A stretch of 7,354 nt of DNA from Phocaeicola_A sp963652075 (GTDB taxonomy: Bacteria; Bacteroidota; Bacteroidia; Bacteroidales; Bacteroidaceae). The notes under the pieces were generated by a model. That model was given only the letters and a program-made list of their open reading frames with translations. It was not told where the DNA came from and searched no databases. The DNA is taken from positions 1-7,354 of the forward strand of contig CAVJRQ010000097.1 of assembly GCA_963652075.1 (NCBI GenBank), given 5' to 3'. This document shows, in pieces, positions 1-6,880 of the stretch (positions within the stretch are counted from its first letter, which is position 1; each line of letters begins with the position of its first letter). The position numbers were made by a program, and so were the translations under genes.

Positions 1-670
1 CGGCATCGGCAACTGTTATATAGTCATTGAATGTGTTTGCCGTTGCTTCAGTTAACCGGTCGCTCTCATTCAGATGATATTTGTTGTACAAATCGAAGAC
101 AATGCCTTGAGCCGATTTACGAAGTTCATTAATCGTTTGCATGTCTTCCTTGCGTAACTCCCACATGGCTTGAAGCTCTTCAATATTTTGCTCTCCTTCC
201 ATGGCCTTATATTCTACTGCTGATCGTGCCACGGTAAGCAATGCTTGAAAAGCAACTTGTGGACCATATCCACCGCCATTACCAGTCAGTAGCATCGTTG
301 GATTCAAGGCATTTGAAATTGCAGCCCATTTCATATTATCCCTTTTTATGGACTGAATTCGTCTTATTAAATTCCGTTCTTCCTCAGTTATTTCAAACTT
401 GCTAACAGCATCCATTAAGTCAATTCTAAAATCTTTAATTTCAGGCAGACCAATAATCTGCTGCATTGTTAGATTATTAATAAGCTGATTGGATTCATGT
501 TCGAGAACAGACATGGACTTATTATGAACAATATTAGTCAAACTGTTTATACAGTAATTCATTTGCGACACTACATTTTCATTACCTGTCTGACTATTGC
601 TCTGTCCCTCTACTTGGGTAGAAGATAGACTTAGTGCAATTAATGCATATATAAATTTCTCAAAACGCAT
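1..670 (-). CDS. Secreted helical protein of unknown function (5' part only)
   Basis: The reading frame is open from the ATG at 670 to the window edge: 223 codons with no stop. In-frame TAA stops at 683-688 just upstream exclude a longer start. The N-terminus looks like a Sec signal peptide: short charged start (MRFEK), hydrophobic core at residues 6-15, possible cleavage after Gly22 (VEG/QS), and no lipobox cysteine. The rest is mostly charged, helix-prone sequence, interrupted by a Gly-rich turn (GNGGGYGP, residues 130-137). From about residue 150 there is a Glu/Lys/Leu-rich stretch that could be coiled coil. I recognise no catalytic motif or named domain. Base composition is clearly more AT-rich than in the recombinase, cstA or kor genes, which suggests separate ancestry. 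The gene lies directly downstream of the putative invertible promoter segment with a leader of about 40 bases, so its expression is probably phase variable. That it is exported is inferred from the signal peptide; its function is unknown. Confidence 0.8.
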   Translation of the reverse strand, partial: MRFEKFIYALIALSLSSTQVEGQSNSQTGNENVVSQMNYCINSLTNIVHNKSMSVLEHESNQLINNLTMQQIIGLPEIKDFRIDLMDAVSKFEITEEERNLIRRIQSIKRDNMKWAAISNALNPTMLLTGNGGGYGPQVAFQALLTVARSAVEYKAMEGEQNIEELQAMWELRKEDMQTINELRKSAQGIVFDLYNKYHLNESDRLTEATANTFNDYITVADA

Positions 671-707
671 TCCGATGTCTTTTTATTATTATGGTTTCAT
701 ATTCATT

Positions 708-734
708 ATCTCCGTCTCTTGACAAGAGACGGAG
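708..734. repeat. Left inverted repeat (IRL) of the putative invertible segment
   Basis: This 27-base sequence is the exact reverse complement of 884-910. Bases 710-734 are also a near-perfect palindrome: arm CTCCGTCTCTTG, one central A (722), then CAAGAGACGGAG. Two 9-base arms (CTCCGTCTC / GAGACGGAG) around a 7-base core (TTGACAA) would suit a tyrosine-recombinase crossover site. It sits 38 bases before the start codon of the secreted-protein gene, so in the predicted ON state the transcript leader would contain this hairpin. Confidence 0.9.
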
Positions 735-883
735 GAAATGTGGAAGTCTATGGATTTCAACAATGTATATCCCCATTGAGACCTGTTTTGCTAAACTTTT
801 GTATGTTTTTGGGCATCATAGCATCAGATTTTTGGTGAAAGATTCTTTTATTTCTCCTCTTTCCGCTACATTTGTGGTCAAAT
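735..883. other. Putative invertible promoter segment (phase switch)
   Basis: This is 149 bases of AT-rich non-coding DNA bounded by perfect 27-base inverted repeats. It lies between a signal-peptide gene and a tyrosine recombinase gene. It holds one exact TAnnTTTG box, on the plus strand (867-874), and no equally good box on the minus strand. Inversion would place that box at about 744-751 on the minus strand, reading into the gene that starts at 670. This is the layout of the locally inverted promoters controlled by the Tsr tyrosine recombinases of Bacteroides fragilis. Inversion itself is inferred: one orientation cannot prove it. Confidence 0.7.
867..874 (+). promoter_or_regulatory. Bacteroidota -7 box inside the invertible segment (currently facing right)
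   Basis: TACATTTG matches the Bacteroidota -7 consensus TAnnTTTG exactly. The upstream -33 element is weak: only a T-rich stretch (846-849), with no TTTG at the usual 19-21 base spacing. In this orientation transcription would start at about 880, pass through the right repeat and run antisense into the 3' end of the recombinase gene. After inversion it would drive the secreted-protein gene. Confidence 0.55.
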
Positions 884-910
884 CTCCGTCTCTTGTCAAG
901 AGACGGAGAT
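884..910. repeat. Right inverted repeat (IRR) of the putative invertible segment
   Basis: This is the exact reverse complement of 708-734. Its core is CTCCGTCTCTTG, a central T (896), then CAAGAGACGGAG. The palindrome is longer on this side, spanning 880-912 with 16-base arms, and it ends 3 bases from the stop codon of the recombinase gene. Folded in RNA it would give a 14-16 bp hairpin flanked by A on one side and U on the other. It could therefore also act as the recombinase terminator and as a block to transcription leaving the invertible promoter. Confidence 0.9.
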
Positions 911-915
911 TTTCA

Positions 916-2139
916 CTAAACATCCGTCCCGAGTTTCCTGATGACTTTTTCGTTTGCTTCGTCCATCTGGTTCACGTCGATGCCGGACAAATAGATTCGG
1001 GTGGTGCGCTCGGAATCATGACCCAAACATTGGCTGATGACGTGGAGCGGAATGTCGCTCTGGCTCGCCGCACTCGCCCATGAGTGGCGGGCGACGTACA
1101 TGGTCAGGGGGATGGAAAGACCGACGGCTTCGCCTATATTCTTCAGATTGTAGTTGATGCAGTGCAAGGCCGTGTCGTATCGCTTGCGAAGGTCTGTTTC
1201 CTCCGTGATGATCGGGAGGAGGCGGTCACTGCCCTGCCGATGATGGCGGTCTACAATAGTTTGCATCTCGTCTCGCCACTTTACGGATATCCGTTGGCCG
1301 GTCTTGCTGCGCTGATAAGTGAGAACTCCGTTCCTGATGCTGTTCGTCTTGAGCTTGGCGATGTCTACGAGCGACATGCCACGGGTGTAGAAACTGAACA
1401 TGAAGATGTCCCTGGCGAAGGCCTTGGACGGAGACGCGGACAGGTCGAGGCGCAGTAGCTTGGCAATGTCGTCGGTGGAGATTCCGCGCTTGACGGTTTT
1501 GGCTACGCCGGTGTAGACTTGGTCGAAAGGGTGACGGTCAATTGTCAATCCTTCGTTGACGGCTCGGTTGTAAGCGGCGCGGAGGATGCGCAGATAGAAG
1601 GAGGTCGTGTTCAGCGACAGACCTTTTGCCCTCAGCCACGCCTCGTATGACTTGACTAAGGCCGGCGTGATGCTGTCCCACGAGAGATTCTTGCCGTTGC
1701 GGAAAGCCATGAAGCTTTTCATCGTTGCGGCATAGGTCTCCGAGGTGCGGGCATGTCCTTGCTCCTTTTGTTGCTTGACGATGCTCTGCATATAGGACAG
1801 GAAGAGCCAACGGGAAGTCAGCTCGTTGTAGTGGTGAACAACGTCGTCCGCAGTGTAGTCCACGCCGTTGTTGTTCAGTCCGCTGATTATTCTCGCAAGG
1901 CGAAGCCTGTCGTTCCTTATTCGGTCGGTCAGCTCACGGAGATAGTCGGAGCGTTCATCGTTACAGTCTTTGCTTGGTATGATTCTTTCGTCGTCTTTGC
2001 GCCATTCGGTAGCGTGAAGATGATAGTCCGTCCCTATTTGGCGGACTATGCGGTTGTGTATCACTTGGTAGTAGAGTGCGCCTTCTTTTCCGTCAACGGA
2101 TGACCTTCGGAATTTGATTCTTACGGAAGTAGTATTCAT
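916..2139 (-). CDS. Tyrosine recombinase, probable DNA invertase of the Bacteroides Tsr type
   Basis: This gene encodes a site-specific recombinase of about 407 aa. The likely start is the ATG at 2139 (MNTTSVRIKF), preceded by A/G-rich AGAAGAAGAAC; family members usually begin about there. An in-frame ATG at 2190 would add 17 residues. The N-terminal part holds the arm-binding and SAM-like core-binding regions (roughly residues 100-200). The catalytic domain follows, with Arg253 (FYTRGMS), Lys279 (SKTGQ), Tyr348 and Arg351 (YVARHSWAS), His374 (CLGH) and nucleophile Tyr383 (TRIYL). Tyr348 occupies the place of the first His of the classical HxxR motif, a substitution common in Bacteroides recombinases. 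All other key residues are present, so the enzyme should be active. There are no excision, mobilisation or phage genes next to it. Instead its stop codon lies 5 bases from an inverted repeat bounding a promoter-containing segment, so its likely job is inverting that segment. Acting at other sites as well is possible. No clear promoter was seen for it. Confidence 0.9.
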   Translation of the reverse strand: MNTTSVRIKFRRSSVDGKEGALYYQVIHNRIVRQIGTDYHLHATEWRKDDERIIPSKDCNDERSDYLRELTDRIRNDRLRLARIISGLNNNGVDYTADDVVHHYNELTSRWLFLSYMQSIVKQQKEQGHARTSETYAATMKSFMAFRNGKNLSWDSITPALVKSYEAWLRAKGLSLNTTSFYLRILRAAYNRAVNEGLTIDRHPFDQVYTGVAKTVKRGISTDDIAKLLRLDLSASPSKAFARDIFMFSFYTRGMSLVDIAKLKTNSIRNGVLTYQRSKTGQRISVKWRDEMQTIVDRHHRQGSDRLLPIITEETDLRKRYDTALHCINYNLKNIGEAVGLSIPLTMYVARHSWASAASQSDIPLHVISQCLGHDSERTTRIYLSGIDVNQMDEANEKVIRKLGTDV

Positions 2140-2270
2140 GTTCTTCTTCTTGACTTTGAGGTTATATAATTCTTCGTCTCCCTCATCCATGACTTCGCCG
2201 TATAGGTTGTACGGATGGATGCGGAGGATAGTTTATGAGTGTTGTTTTGCGATATAAAAGCCGGACAGAC

Positions 2271-2301
2271 TTGTTTCTTCTTGGATTTCGGTATAAATTT
2301 G
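2271..2301 (+). promoter_or_regulatory. Promoter of cstA
   Basis: TTG (2271-2273), a 20-base spacer, and TAAATTTG (2294-2301) fit the Bacteroidota sigma-ABfr consensus. Transcription would start at about 2308, giving a leader of about 58 bases before the cstA ATG at 2366. Confidence 0.65.
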
Positions 2302-2365
2302 CGCCGTTTTATAAGAAGCGCGTTGGCGAAAGGAAATAATTTATAGCGTAACCTAATAATATAGT

Positions 2366-3847
2366 ATGATTACATTCGTAACTTCTCTCTGCATACTCGT
2401 CCTTGGGTATGCCCTCTACGGTCTCTTCGTGGAGCGTGTGTTCGGAGCTGACCCTAACCGGAAAACTCCTTGTTATACAATGGCGGACGGCGTGGACTAT
2501 GTGCCGATGCCGACGTGGAAAGTTTATCTGATACAGTTCCTGAACATTGCCGGTACGGGACCTATCTTCGGTGCCATACAGGGTATCCTCTTCGGCCCGG
2601 CGGCTTTCCTGTGGATTGTGTTGGGCTGCGTGTTCGGCGGTGCCGTGCACGATTACCTCTCCGGAATGATTTCCTTGCGCAAGGGCGGTGTCAGTCAGCC
2701 TATCCTTGTCGGTCAGGAGATGGGACAGCGGATGCACTACTTCGTCATGGTGTTTGTCCTCGTACTGCTGGTTATGGTGGGTGCCGTGTTCGTTACCACT
2801 CCTGCGGGTCTGTTGGCTAACCTGACCGGTGGACTGGGCGAGTGGTCTACGCCGCTCTTCTGGTCCATCATCATCTTCCTCTATTACATGATGGCTACCG
2901 TGTTGCCCATCGATAAACTGATAGGCCGCATCTATCCGGTGTTTGGATTGGCGTTGCTGATTATGGCCGTCGGACTTCTTTGGGGTATCTTCGCCAAGGA
3001 GGGAAACCTGCCGGAAATCACCGGAGCCTTTACCAACCATCATCCTGATTCTCCGATTCCTCTCTTTCCGGGCATCTGCATCACCATCGCCTGCGGTGCC
3101 GTGAGCGGATTTCACGCTACGCAGTCACCGATGATGGTGCGTTGCGTGAAGAACGAGAAACTTTGTCGTCCTGTGTTCTACGGATCGATGATTACCGAGG
3201 GTATCGTCGCGCTCATCTGGGCAGCCGCCGCCATCAAGTACGCTGACTCACTGCAAGTGTCTGGCAACACGCCTTATGAGAAACTGTTGGCGGCCATGAC
3301 TGTCAACGGGCAGATAAACCCCGCCATCATCGTGAATGACATCTGCAATTCGTGGATGGGCAGTGTGGGCGCGGTGCTGGCCATGCTGGGTGTAGTCGTT
3401 GCACCCATCACTACGGGCGACACGGCGTTGCGCAGCGCCCGCCTGATTGCTTACGACTTTTTCCGCATCAAGGATACGGGTGTCGTCAGGCGTTTGCTTG
3501 TCAGCTTGCCCATCTTCGCGGCCGTAGTCCTGTTCATGATGATTCGTTTCGACATCCTTTGGCGCTACTTCGCTTGGGGCAACCAGACGCTCTCCATCTT
3601 CACCCTGTGGGCCGTCACGGTTTGGATGGCGCGCCACGGCAAACTCTTTGTCGTTTCACTGGTGCCGACCGTGTGGATGATGCTCTCCTGCATCTCATAT
3701 ATCCTGGTGGCCAAAGAGGGGCTGAACCTGTCGCCACAGATTTCCAACGTGACGGCGTGCGTCGTGACGATAGCTTCGTTGGTTCTCTTCTTCCGTTGGT
3801 ATTACAGCAACAAGGCGAAAGGCTTCCGCATCGACCAGGAGGCGTAA
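2366..3847 (+). CDS. cstA: Carbon starvation protein CstA family transporter (short form)
   Basis: This is an inner-membrane transporter of 493 aa. Family motifs are clear: ADGVDYVPMP (40-49), the GTGPIFGAIQG loop (63-73), the GGAVHDYLSGMISLRKGG segment (91-108), ACGAVSGFHATQSP (242-255), PITTGDTALRSARL (347-360) and WRYFAWGNQTLS (399-410). Many hydrophobic segments follow one another from residue 1 (first membrane helix at about 2-22) to about residue 478, with a short basic cytoplasmic tail. CstA proteins import peptides, and some members pyruvate, when carbon is limiting; which substrate applies here cannot be read from the sequence. The Escherichia coli protein is about 700 aa, so this is the shorter version common in Bacteroidota and not a truncation: the motifs run to the end and a terminator follows 21 bases after the stop. 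It is a single-gene unit, divergent from the recombinase and convergent with korAB. Confidence 0.93.
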   Translation: MITFVTSLCILVLGYALYGLFVERVFGADPNRKTPCYTMADGVDYVPMPTWKVYLIQFLNIAGTGPIFGAIQGILFGPAAFLWIVLGCVFGGAVHDYLSGMISLRKGGVSQPILVGQEMGQRMHYFVMVFVLVLLVMVGAVFVTTPAGLLANLTGGLGEWSTPLFWSIIIFLYYMMATVLPIDKLIGRIYPVFGLALLIMAVGLLWGIFAKEGNLPEITGAFTNHHPDSPIPLFPGICITIACGAVSGFHATQSPMMVRCVKNEKLCRPVFYGSMITEGIVALIWAAAAIKYADSLQVSGNTPYEKLLAAMTVNGQINPAIIVNDICNSWMGSVGAVLAMLGVVVAPITTGDTALRSARLIAYDFFRIKDTGVVRRLLVSLPIFAAVVLFMMIRFDILWRYFAWGNQTLSIFTLWAVTVWMARHGKLFVVSLVPTVWMMLSCISYILVAKEGLNLSPQISNVTACVVTIASLVLFFRWYYSNKAKGFRIDQEA

Positions 3848-3868
3848 GGACAAAAGTCCGTAAGAAAT

Positions 3869-3908
3869 TAAAAGAGGCTGCCCCGACTTAACGGGGCAGC
3901 CTCTTTTA
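3869..3908. terminator. Bidirectional hairpin terminator between cstA and korB
   Basis: A perfect 17-bp stem (3869-3885 with 3892-3908) encloses the 6-base loop ACTTAA. The stem core is AGAGGCTGCCCCG, with A-rich sequence on the left and TTTTA on the right, so it can end transcripts arriving from either side. It lies 21 bases after the cstA stop and 26 bases after the korB stop, which fits the convergent arrangement. Confidence 0.9.
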
Positions 3909-3934
3909 GTAGTAATGTGGTCGAAAGATGGCGT

Positions 3935-4939
3935 TTACTTCACCTCCCACGTGTCGTTGGTCATCAACAACTCGTTGAAGTTGTGGTATTTCTTCTTCTC
4001 CTTCAGCTCTTCGATTTGCTCGGCAACGGCCGTTTCGTAGGTCGGTGCGTCGATGTCGCGAATCACGCCCAGGGCGATGGGGAAGTCAGGGCCTTCCATC
4101 AACGCCAGTTTCAGCTGCAGGGTGTTGTCCTCGCAGTGTGCGTCGTGCACCAGGATGTCTTTCTCCGTAATGCCGTTCTCGCCCAGCTTCACTACCTTCA
4201 GCCCGAAACCTTCTTGCATCAGTCCGTACTCGTTGTTCTCACCGAAAAGCATCGGCTTGCCGTGAACCAGGTAAATGGCGTTCTTGGCACGTCCCTCGCG
4301 GTTGTACACGGCATCGTGCGTGCCGTTGTTGAAGATGACGCAGTTTTGCAGAATCTCGCACACGGCGGCTCCTTTGTGCCGTTGGGCAGCTTTCAGGATT
4401 TCTATGGTGCATTCAGCGTCGGTGGCTACGGCTCTGGCGAAGAAGCGTCCGCGTGCACCGAAGCAGAGTTCTGCGGGACGGAACGGGTCTTCCACCGTAC
4501 CGTAAGGAGAGGATTTGCTGACGAAGCCACGGGGTGAAGTAGGGGAGTACTGTCCCTTGGTGAGGCCGTAAATGCGGTTGTTCAGCAGAATCATGTTGAT
4601 GTCGATGTTGCGTCGGATGGCGTGAATGAAGTGGTTGCCGCCGATGGCCAGTCCGTCACCGTCGCCCGAAACCTGCCAGATGGTGAGGTTGGGGTTGGCT
4701 ACCTTGGCACCCGTACTGATGGATGCCGCGCGTCCGTGAATGGTCTGCATGGCGTACGTGTTCATATAATAAGGTAAGCGGCTTGAGCAACCGATACCGG
4801 AGATGACGGCCGTCTCCCACGGTGCAACGCCAATCTCTGCCATCGCCTTGTGCAGTGAAGCCAGGAAGAAGTGGTCTCCACATCCCGGACACCAACGCGG
4901 TTGTCCTTTCTTATAGTCTTTAGCTGTAAATTCGCTCAT
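3935..4939 (-). CDS. korB: 2-oxoacid (2-oxoglutarate):ferredoxin oxidoreductase, beta subunit
   Basis: This is the thiamine diphosphate-binding subunit (334 aa) of a cytoplasmic enzyme. The enzyme converts a 2-oxoacid plus CoA to acyl-CoA and CO2 and reduces ferredoxin; in the reductive direction it fixes CO2. The N-terminus carries WCPGCGDH (Cys17, Cys20), followed by GIGCSS (Cys51) and EILQNC (Cys200), the four cysteines expected to hold a [4Fe-4S] cluster. The ThDP/Mg motif GDGD (92-95), followed by LLNNRIYGLTKGQYSPTSP (118-136), is typical of KorB-type subunits. The start is preceded by AAAAAGAC, the A-rich type of ribosome-binding region. It follows korA after a 25-base gap on the same strand, so the two are surely co-transcribed. 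Preference for 2-oxoglutarate over pyruvate or branched-chain acids is inferred from similarity of the pair to Kor enzymes and is not proven. Confidence 0.92.
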   Translation of the reverse strand: MSEFTAKDYKKGQPRWCPGCGDHFFLASLHKAMAEIGVAPWETAVISGIGCSSRLPYYMNTYAMQTIHGRAASISTGAKVANPNLTIWQVSGDGDGLAIGGNHFIHAIRRNIDINMILLNNRIYGLTKGQYSPTSPRGFVSKSSPYGTVEDPFRPAELCFGARGRFFARAVATDAECTIEILKAAQRHKGAAVCEILQNCVIFNNGTHDAVYNREGRAKNAIYLVHGKPMLFGENNEYGLMQEGFGLKVVKLGENGITEKDILVHDAHCEDNTLQLKLALMEGPDFPIALGVIRDIDAPTYETAVAEQIEELKEKKKYHNFNELLMTNDTWEVK

Positions 4940-4964
4940 GATAATGTCTTTTTAAGATGTACGT

Positions 4965-6800
4965 TTACTTGTTGATAATCTCTGTGAACGCTTCGACCAG
5001 TTCCTTCACCACGAAAGGCTGTCCTTTCACCTGGTTGAACTGGTAAGGAGCGAATCCGTCTACCCTCATGCGCAGGTAACCGGCAAACTGACCTAAGTTC
5101 TGCTCGGCAACCACCACTTTCTTGTATTTCTTCAATACCTCGGCGGTGTTCTTCGGTAGCGGGTTGATGAACCCGAAGTGAGCCAAGGCCACCTTCATGC
5201 CGGCGGCGTTCATCTCGGTCATGGCACTGTGGAGGTGACCGTAAGTACCGCCGAAGCCTACAATCAGCAGGTCTGCGTCATCGGTGCGGCCTTCTACCTG
5301 CACGTCGGGCACAGGGATGCGGGCCACCTTTTCGGCACGCTCTCTACACATCAAGTCGTGGTTCTCGGGGTTGGTGGAGATGGCACCCGTGTTGCCGTCC
5401 TTCTCCAGTCCGCCTAAGATGTGCATGTAACCTTCCGTGCCGGGGATTGCCCAGTAGCGCACCTTCGTCTCCTCGTTGCGGCGGTAAGGCGTGTAGTTGC
5501 CTTTCATCTCCGCCGTAGCGTAAGGTGGGTTGATGGCGGGATAGTTGTTCAAGTCGGGCAGTTTCCATGCGGCGGAACCGTTGGCGACGAAAGCGTCCGT
5601 CAACAGGATGACCGGGGTCATGTGTTCCAACGCAATCTTGCAGGCCGTGTAGGCTGCGTCGAAGCAGTCGGTCGGCGAAGTGGCGGCGATGACAGGCATC
5701 GGGCTCTCGCCATTGCGGCCGAAGAGCGACTGCAACAGGTCGGTCTGTTCCGATTTGGTGGGCAGACCAGTGGACGGGCCGCCACGCTGAACGTCCAGAA
5801 TGACCAACGGAAGCTCGGTGATGACAGCCAGGTTCATGGCCTCGGACTTCAGGCAGACACCCGGGCCGGAAGTAGATGTGACTGCCAGCGCACCGGCAAA
5901 CGAAGCGCCGATGGCGGAGGCGCATCCCGAAATCTCGTCCTCACACTGCACGGTAGTCACGCCGAGCGATTTGTGTTTCGACAGTTCGTGGAGCACGTCC
6001 GTTGCCGGAGTGATGGGGTAAGAACCCAGGTAGAGTTTCAGTCCGGCCTTCTCGGCGGCGGCGATGAAACCGTATGCGGCAGCCTTGTTGCCGGAGATTT
6101 CCATGTAGCGTCCGGGAACTTTGGTCTTGCTCTCTATGCGGTAGGTGTTCGACACACTGGCGTGTGTGTTGTGTCCATAGTCGTAACCGGCGTGGATAAC
6201 CTTGATGTTGGCCTCGGCAATCTCCGGCTTCTTGGCGAATTTCTCGCGGATGAAGTTCTCCGCGATGGAGAGGTCGCGGTTGAACAGCCAGCAAACCAAG
6301 CCTACGGCGAACATATTGCGGCACTTCAGCATCGACTTGTTGTCCATGCCCGAGTCGCTGAGGCAATCTTTCACCATTTGTGAGATAGGGGCAGCGATGA
6401 CATCCTGTTTGATGCCCATTTCGCTGATGGGGTCGTTGGTCTTGAACTCGGCCTTCGCCAAGTCGCTCTCCTCGAAAGCGTTGGTGTCGATGATGATGCA
6501 ACCTGTCGGTTTGGTGAACTTGTATTGGGTCTTCAATGCGGCGGCGTTCATTGCCACCAACACGTCGCACTGGTCACCCGGGGTGTAGACCTTGTCGGCT
6601 CCAATGCTCACCTGAAAGCCGGAAACACCGGTCAGCGAACCTTGCGGTGCACGGATGTCTGCCGGATAGTCGGGGAATGTGCTGATGTCATTTCCTACTG
6701 TGGCCGAAACCGTTGAGAAGATGTTACCTGCCAACTGCATTCCGTCACCGGAGTCTCCGGAGAAGCGGACAACGACTTTCTCTAACTCTTTTACTTCCAT
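4965..6800 (-). CDS. korA: 2-oxoacid (2-oxoglutarate):ferredoxin oxidoreductase, fused gamma-alpha subunit
   Basis: This 611-aa protein joins two parts that are separate subunits in some archaea. Residues 1-190 form the gamma domain (VRFSGDSGDGMQLAG, 11-25), including the characteristic DIRAPQGSLTGVSGFQVSIG (48-67). From about residue 235 comes the alpha domain with YPITPATD (261-268), the QCEDEISG segment (285-292), TSTSGPG (308-314) and GPSTGLPTKSEQTDL (341-355), all diagnostic of the family. The alpha domain binds the substrate and shapes the ThDP site together with KorB. Length is normal for the fused form, and no residue seems missing. It is the first gene of the operon, starting at an ATG with an A-rich leader of about 40 bases (AAATAAGCAAACGAA just before it) from the promoter at 6850-6880. 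No ferredoxin-like delta gene lies in this window, so the two-subunit type is likely. In an anaerobic Bacteroides the enzyme links 2-oxoglutarate, succinyl-CoA and reduced ferredoxin. Confidence 0.93.
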   Translation of the reverse strand: MEVKELEKVVVRFSGDSGDGMQLAGNIFSTVSATVGNDISTFPDYPADIRAPQGSLTGVSGFQVSIGADKVYTPGDQCDVLVAMNAAALKTQYKFTKPTGCIIIDTNAFEESDLAKAEFKTNDPISEMGIKQDVIAAPISQMVKDCLSDSGMDNKSMLKCRNMFAVGLVCWLFNRDLSIAENFIREKFAKKPEIAEANIKVIHAGYDYGHNTHASVSNTYRIESKTKVPGRYMEISGNKAAAYGFIAAAEKAGLKLYLGSYPITPATDVLHELSKHKSLGVTTVQCEDEISGCASAIGASFAGALAVTSTSGPGVCLKSEAMNLAVITELPLVILDVQRGGPSTGLPTKSEQTDLLQSLFGRNGESPMPVIAATSPTDCFDAAYTACKIALEHMTPVILLTDAFVANGSAAWKLPDLNNYPAINPPYATAEMKGNYTPYRRNEETKVRYWAIPGTEGYMHILGGLEKDGNTGAISTNPENHDLMCRERAEKVARIPVPDVQVEGRTDDADLLIVGFGGTYGHLHSAMTEMNAAGMKVALAHFGFINPLPKNTAEVLKKYKKVVVAEQNLGQFAGYLRMRVDGFAPYQFNQVKGQPFVVKELVEAFTEIINK

Positions 6801-6849
6801 TTCGTTTGCTTATTTATTAAGTACTAACCTGATAATTGTTTACTTCGTG

Positions 6850-6880
6850 CAAATGTCGCAAATCTTCCGTAACCGACAAA
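6850..6880 (-). promoter_or_regulatory. Probable promoter of korA-korB
   Basis: On the minus strand, TTTG (6880-6877), a 19-base spacer and GACATTTG (6857-6850) followed by CAC match the Bacteroidota promoter with one change (G for the first T of TAnnTTTG). The predicted start is at about 6843, giving a leader of about 40 bases before korA. It is the best minus-strand match in this interval. Confidence 0.55.

Noticed and set aside
708..910. The two repeated palindromes as a CRISPR array or only as paired terminators
   Set aside because: There are just two copies, 174 bases apart, with no cas gene. A terminator-only reading does not explain exact 27-base identity in inverted orientation around a promoter, although the right copy may also terminate.
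691..1083. Plus-strand open frame of 130 codons across both inverted repeats and the recombinase 3' end
   Set aside because: It spans the repeat-bounded non-coding segment and is then a shadow of the recombinase gene. It has no family resemblance.
916..2139. The recombinase as integrase of a conjugative element or prophage inserted at tRNA-Arg
   Set aside because: The tRNA is over 5 kb away with housekeeping genes between. No mobilisation, excision or phage genes and no duplicated tRNA end are visible. The sequence left of position 1 is not available, so this is not fully excluded.
2309..3115. Minus-strand open frame of 268 codons opposite cstA
   Set aside because: It is a shadow frame rich in His, Gln, Arg and Glu, lying opposite clear CstA motifs.
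5421..6383. Plus-strand open frame of 320 codons opposite korA
   Set aside because: It is a shadow of korA, whose full set of family motifs is on the other strand.
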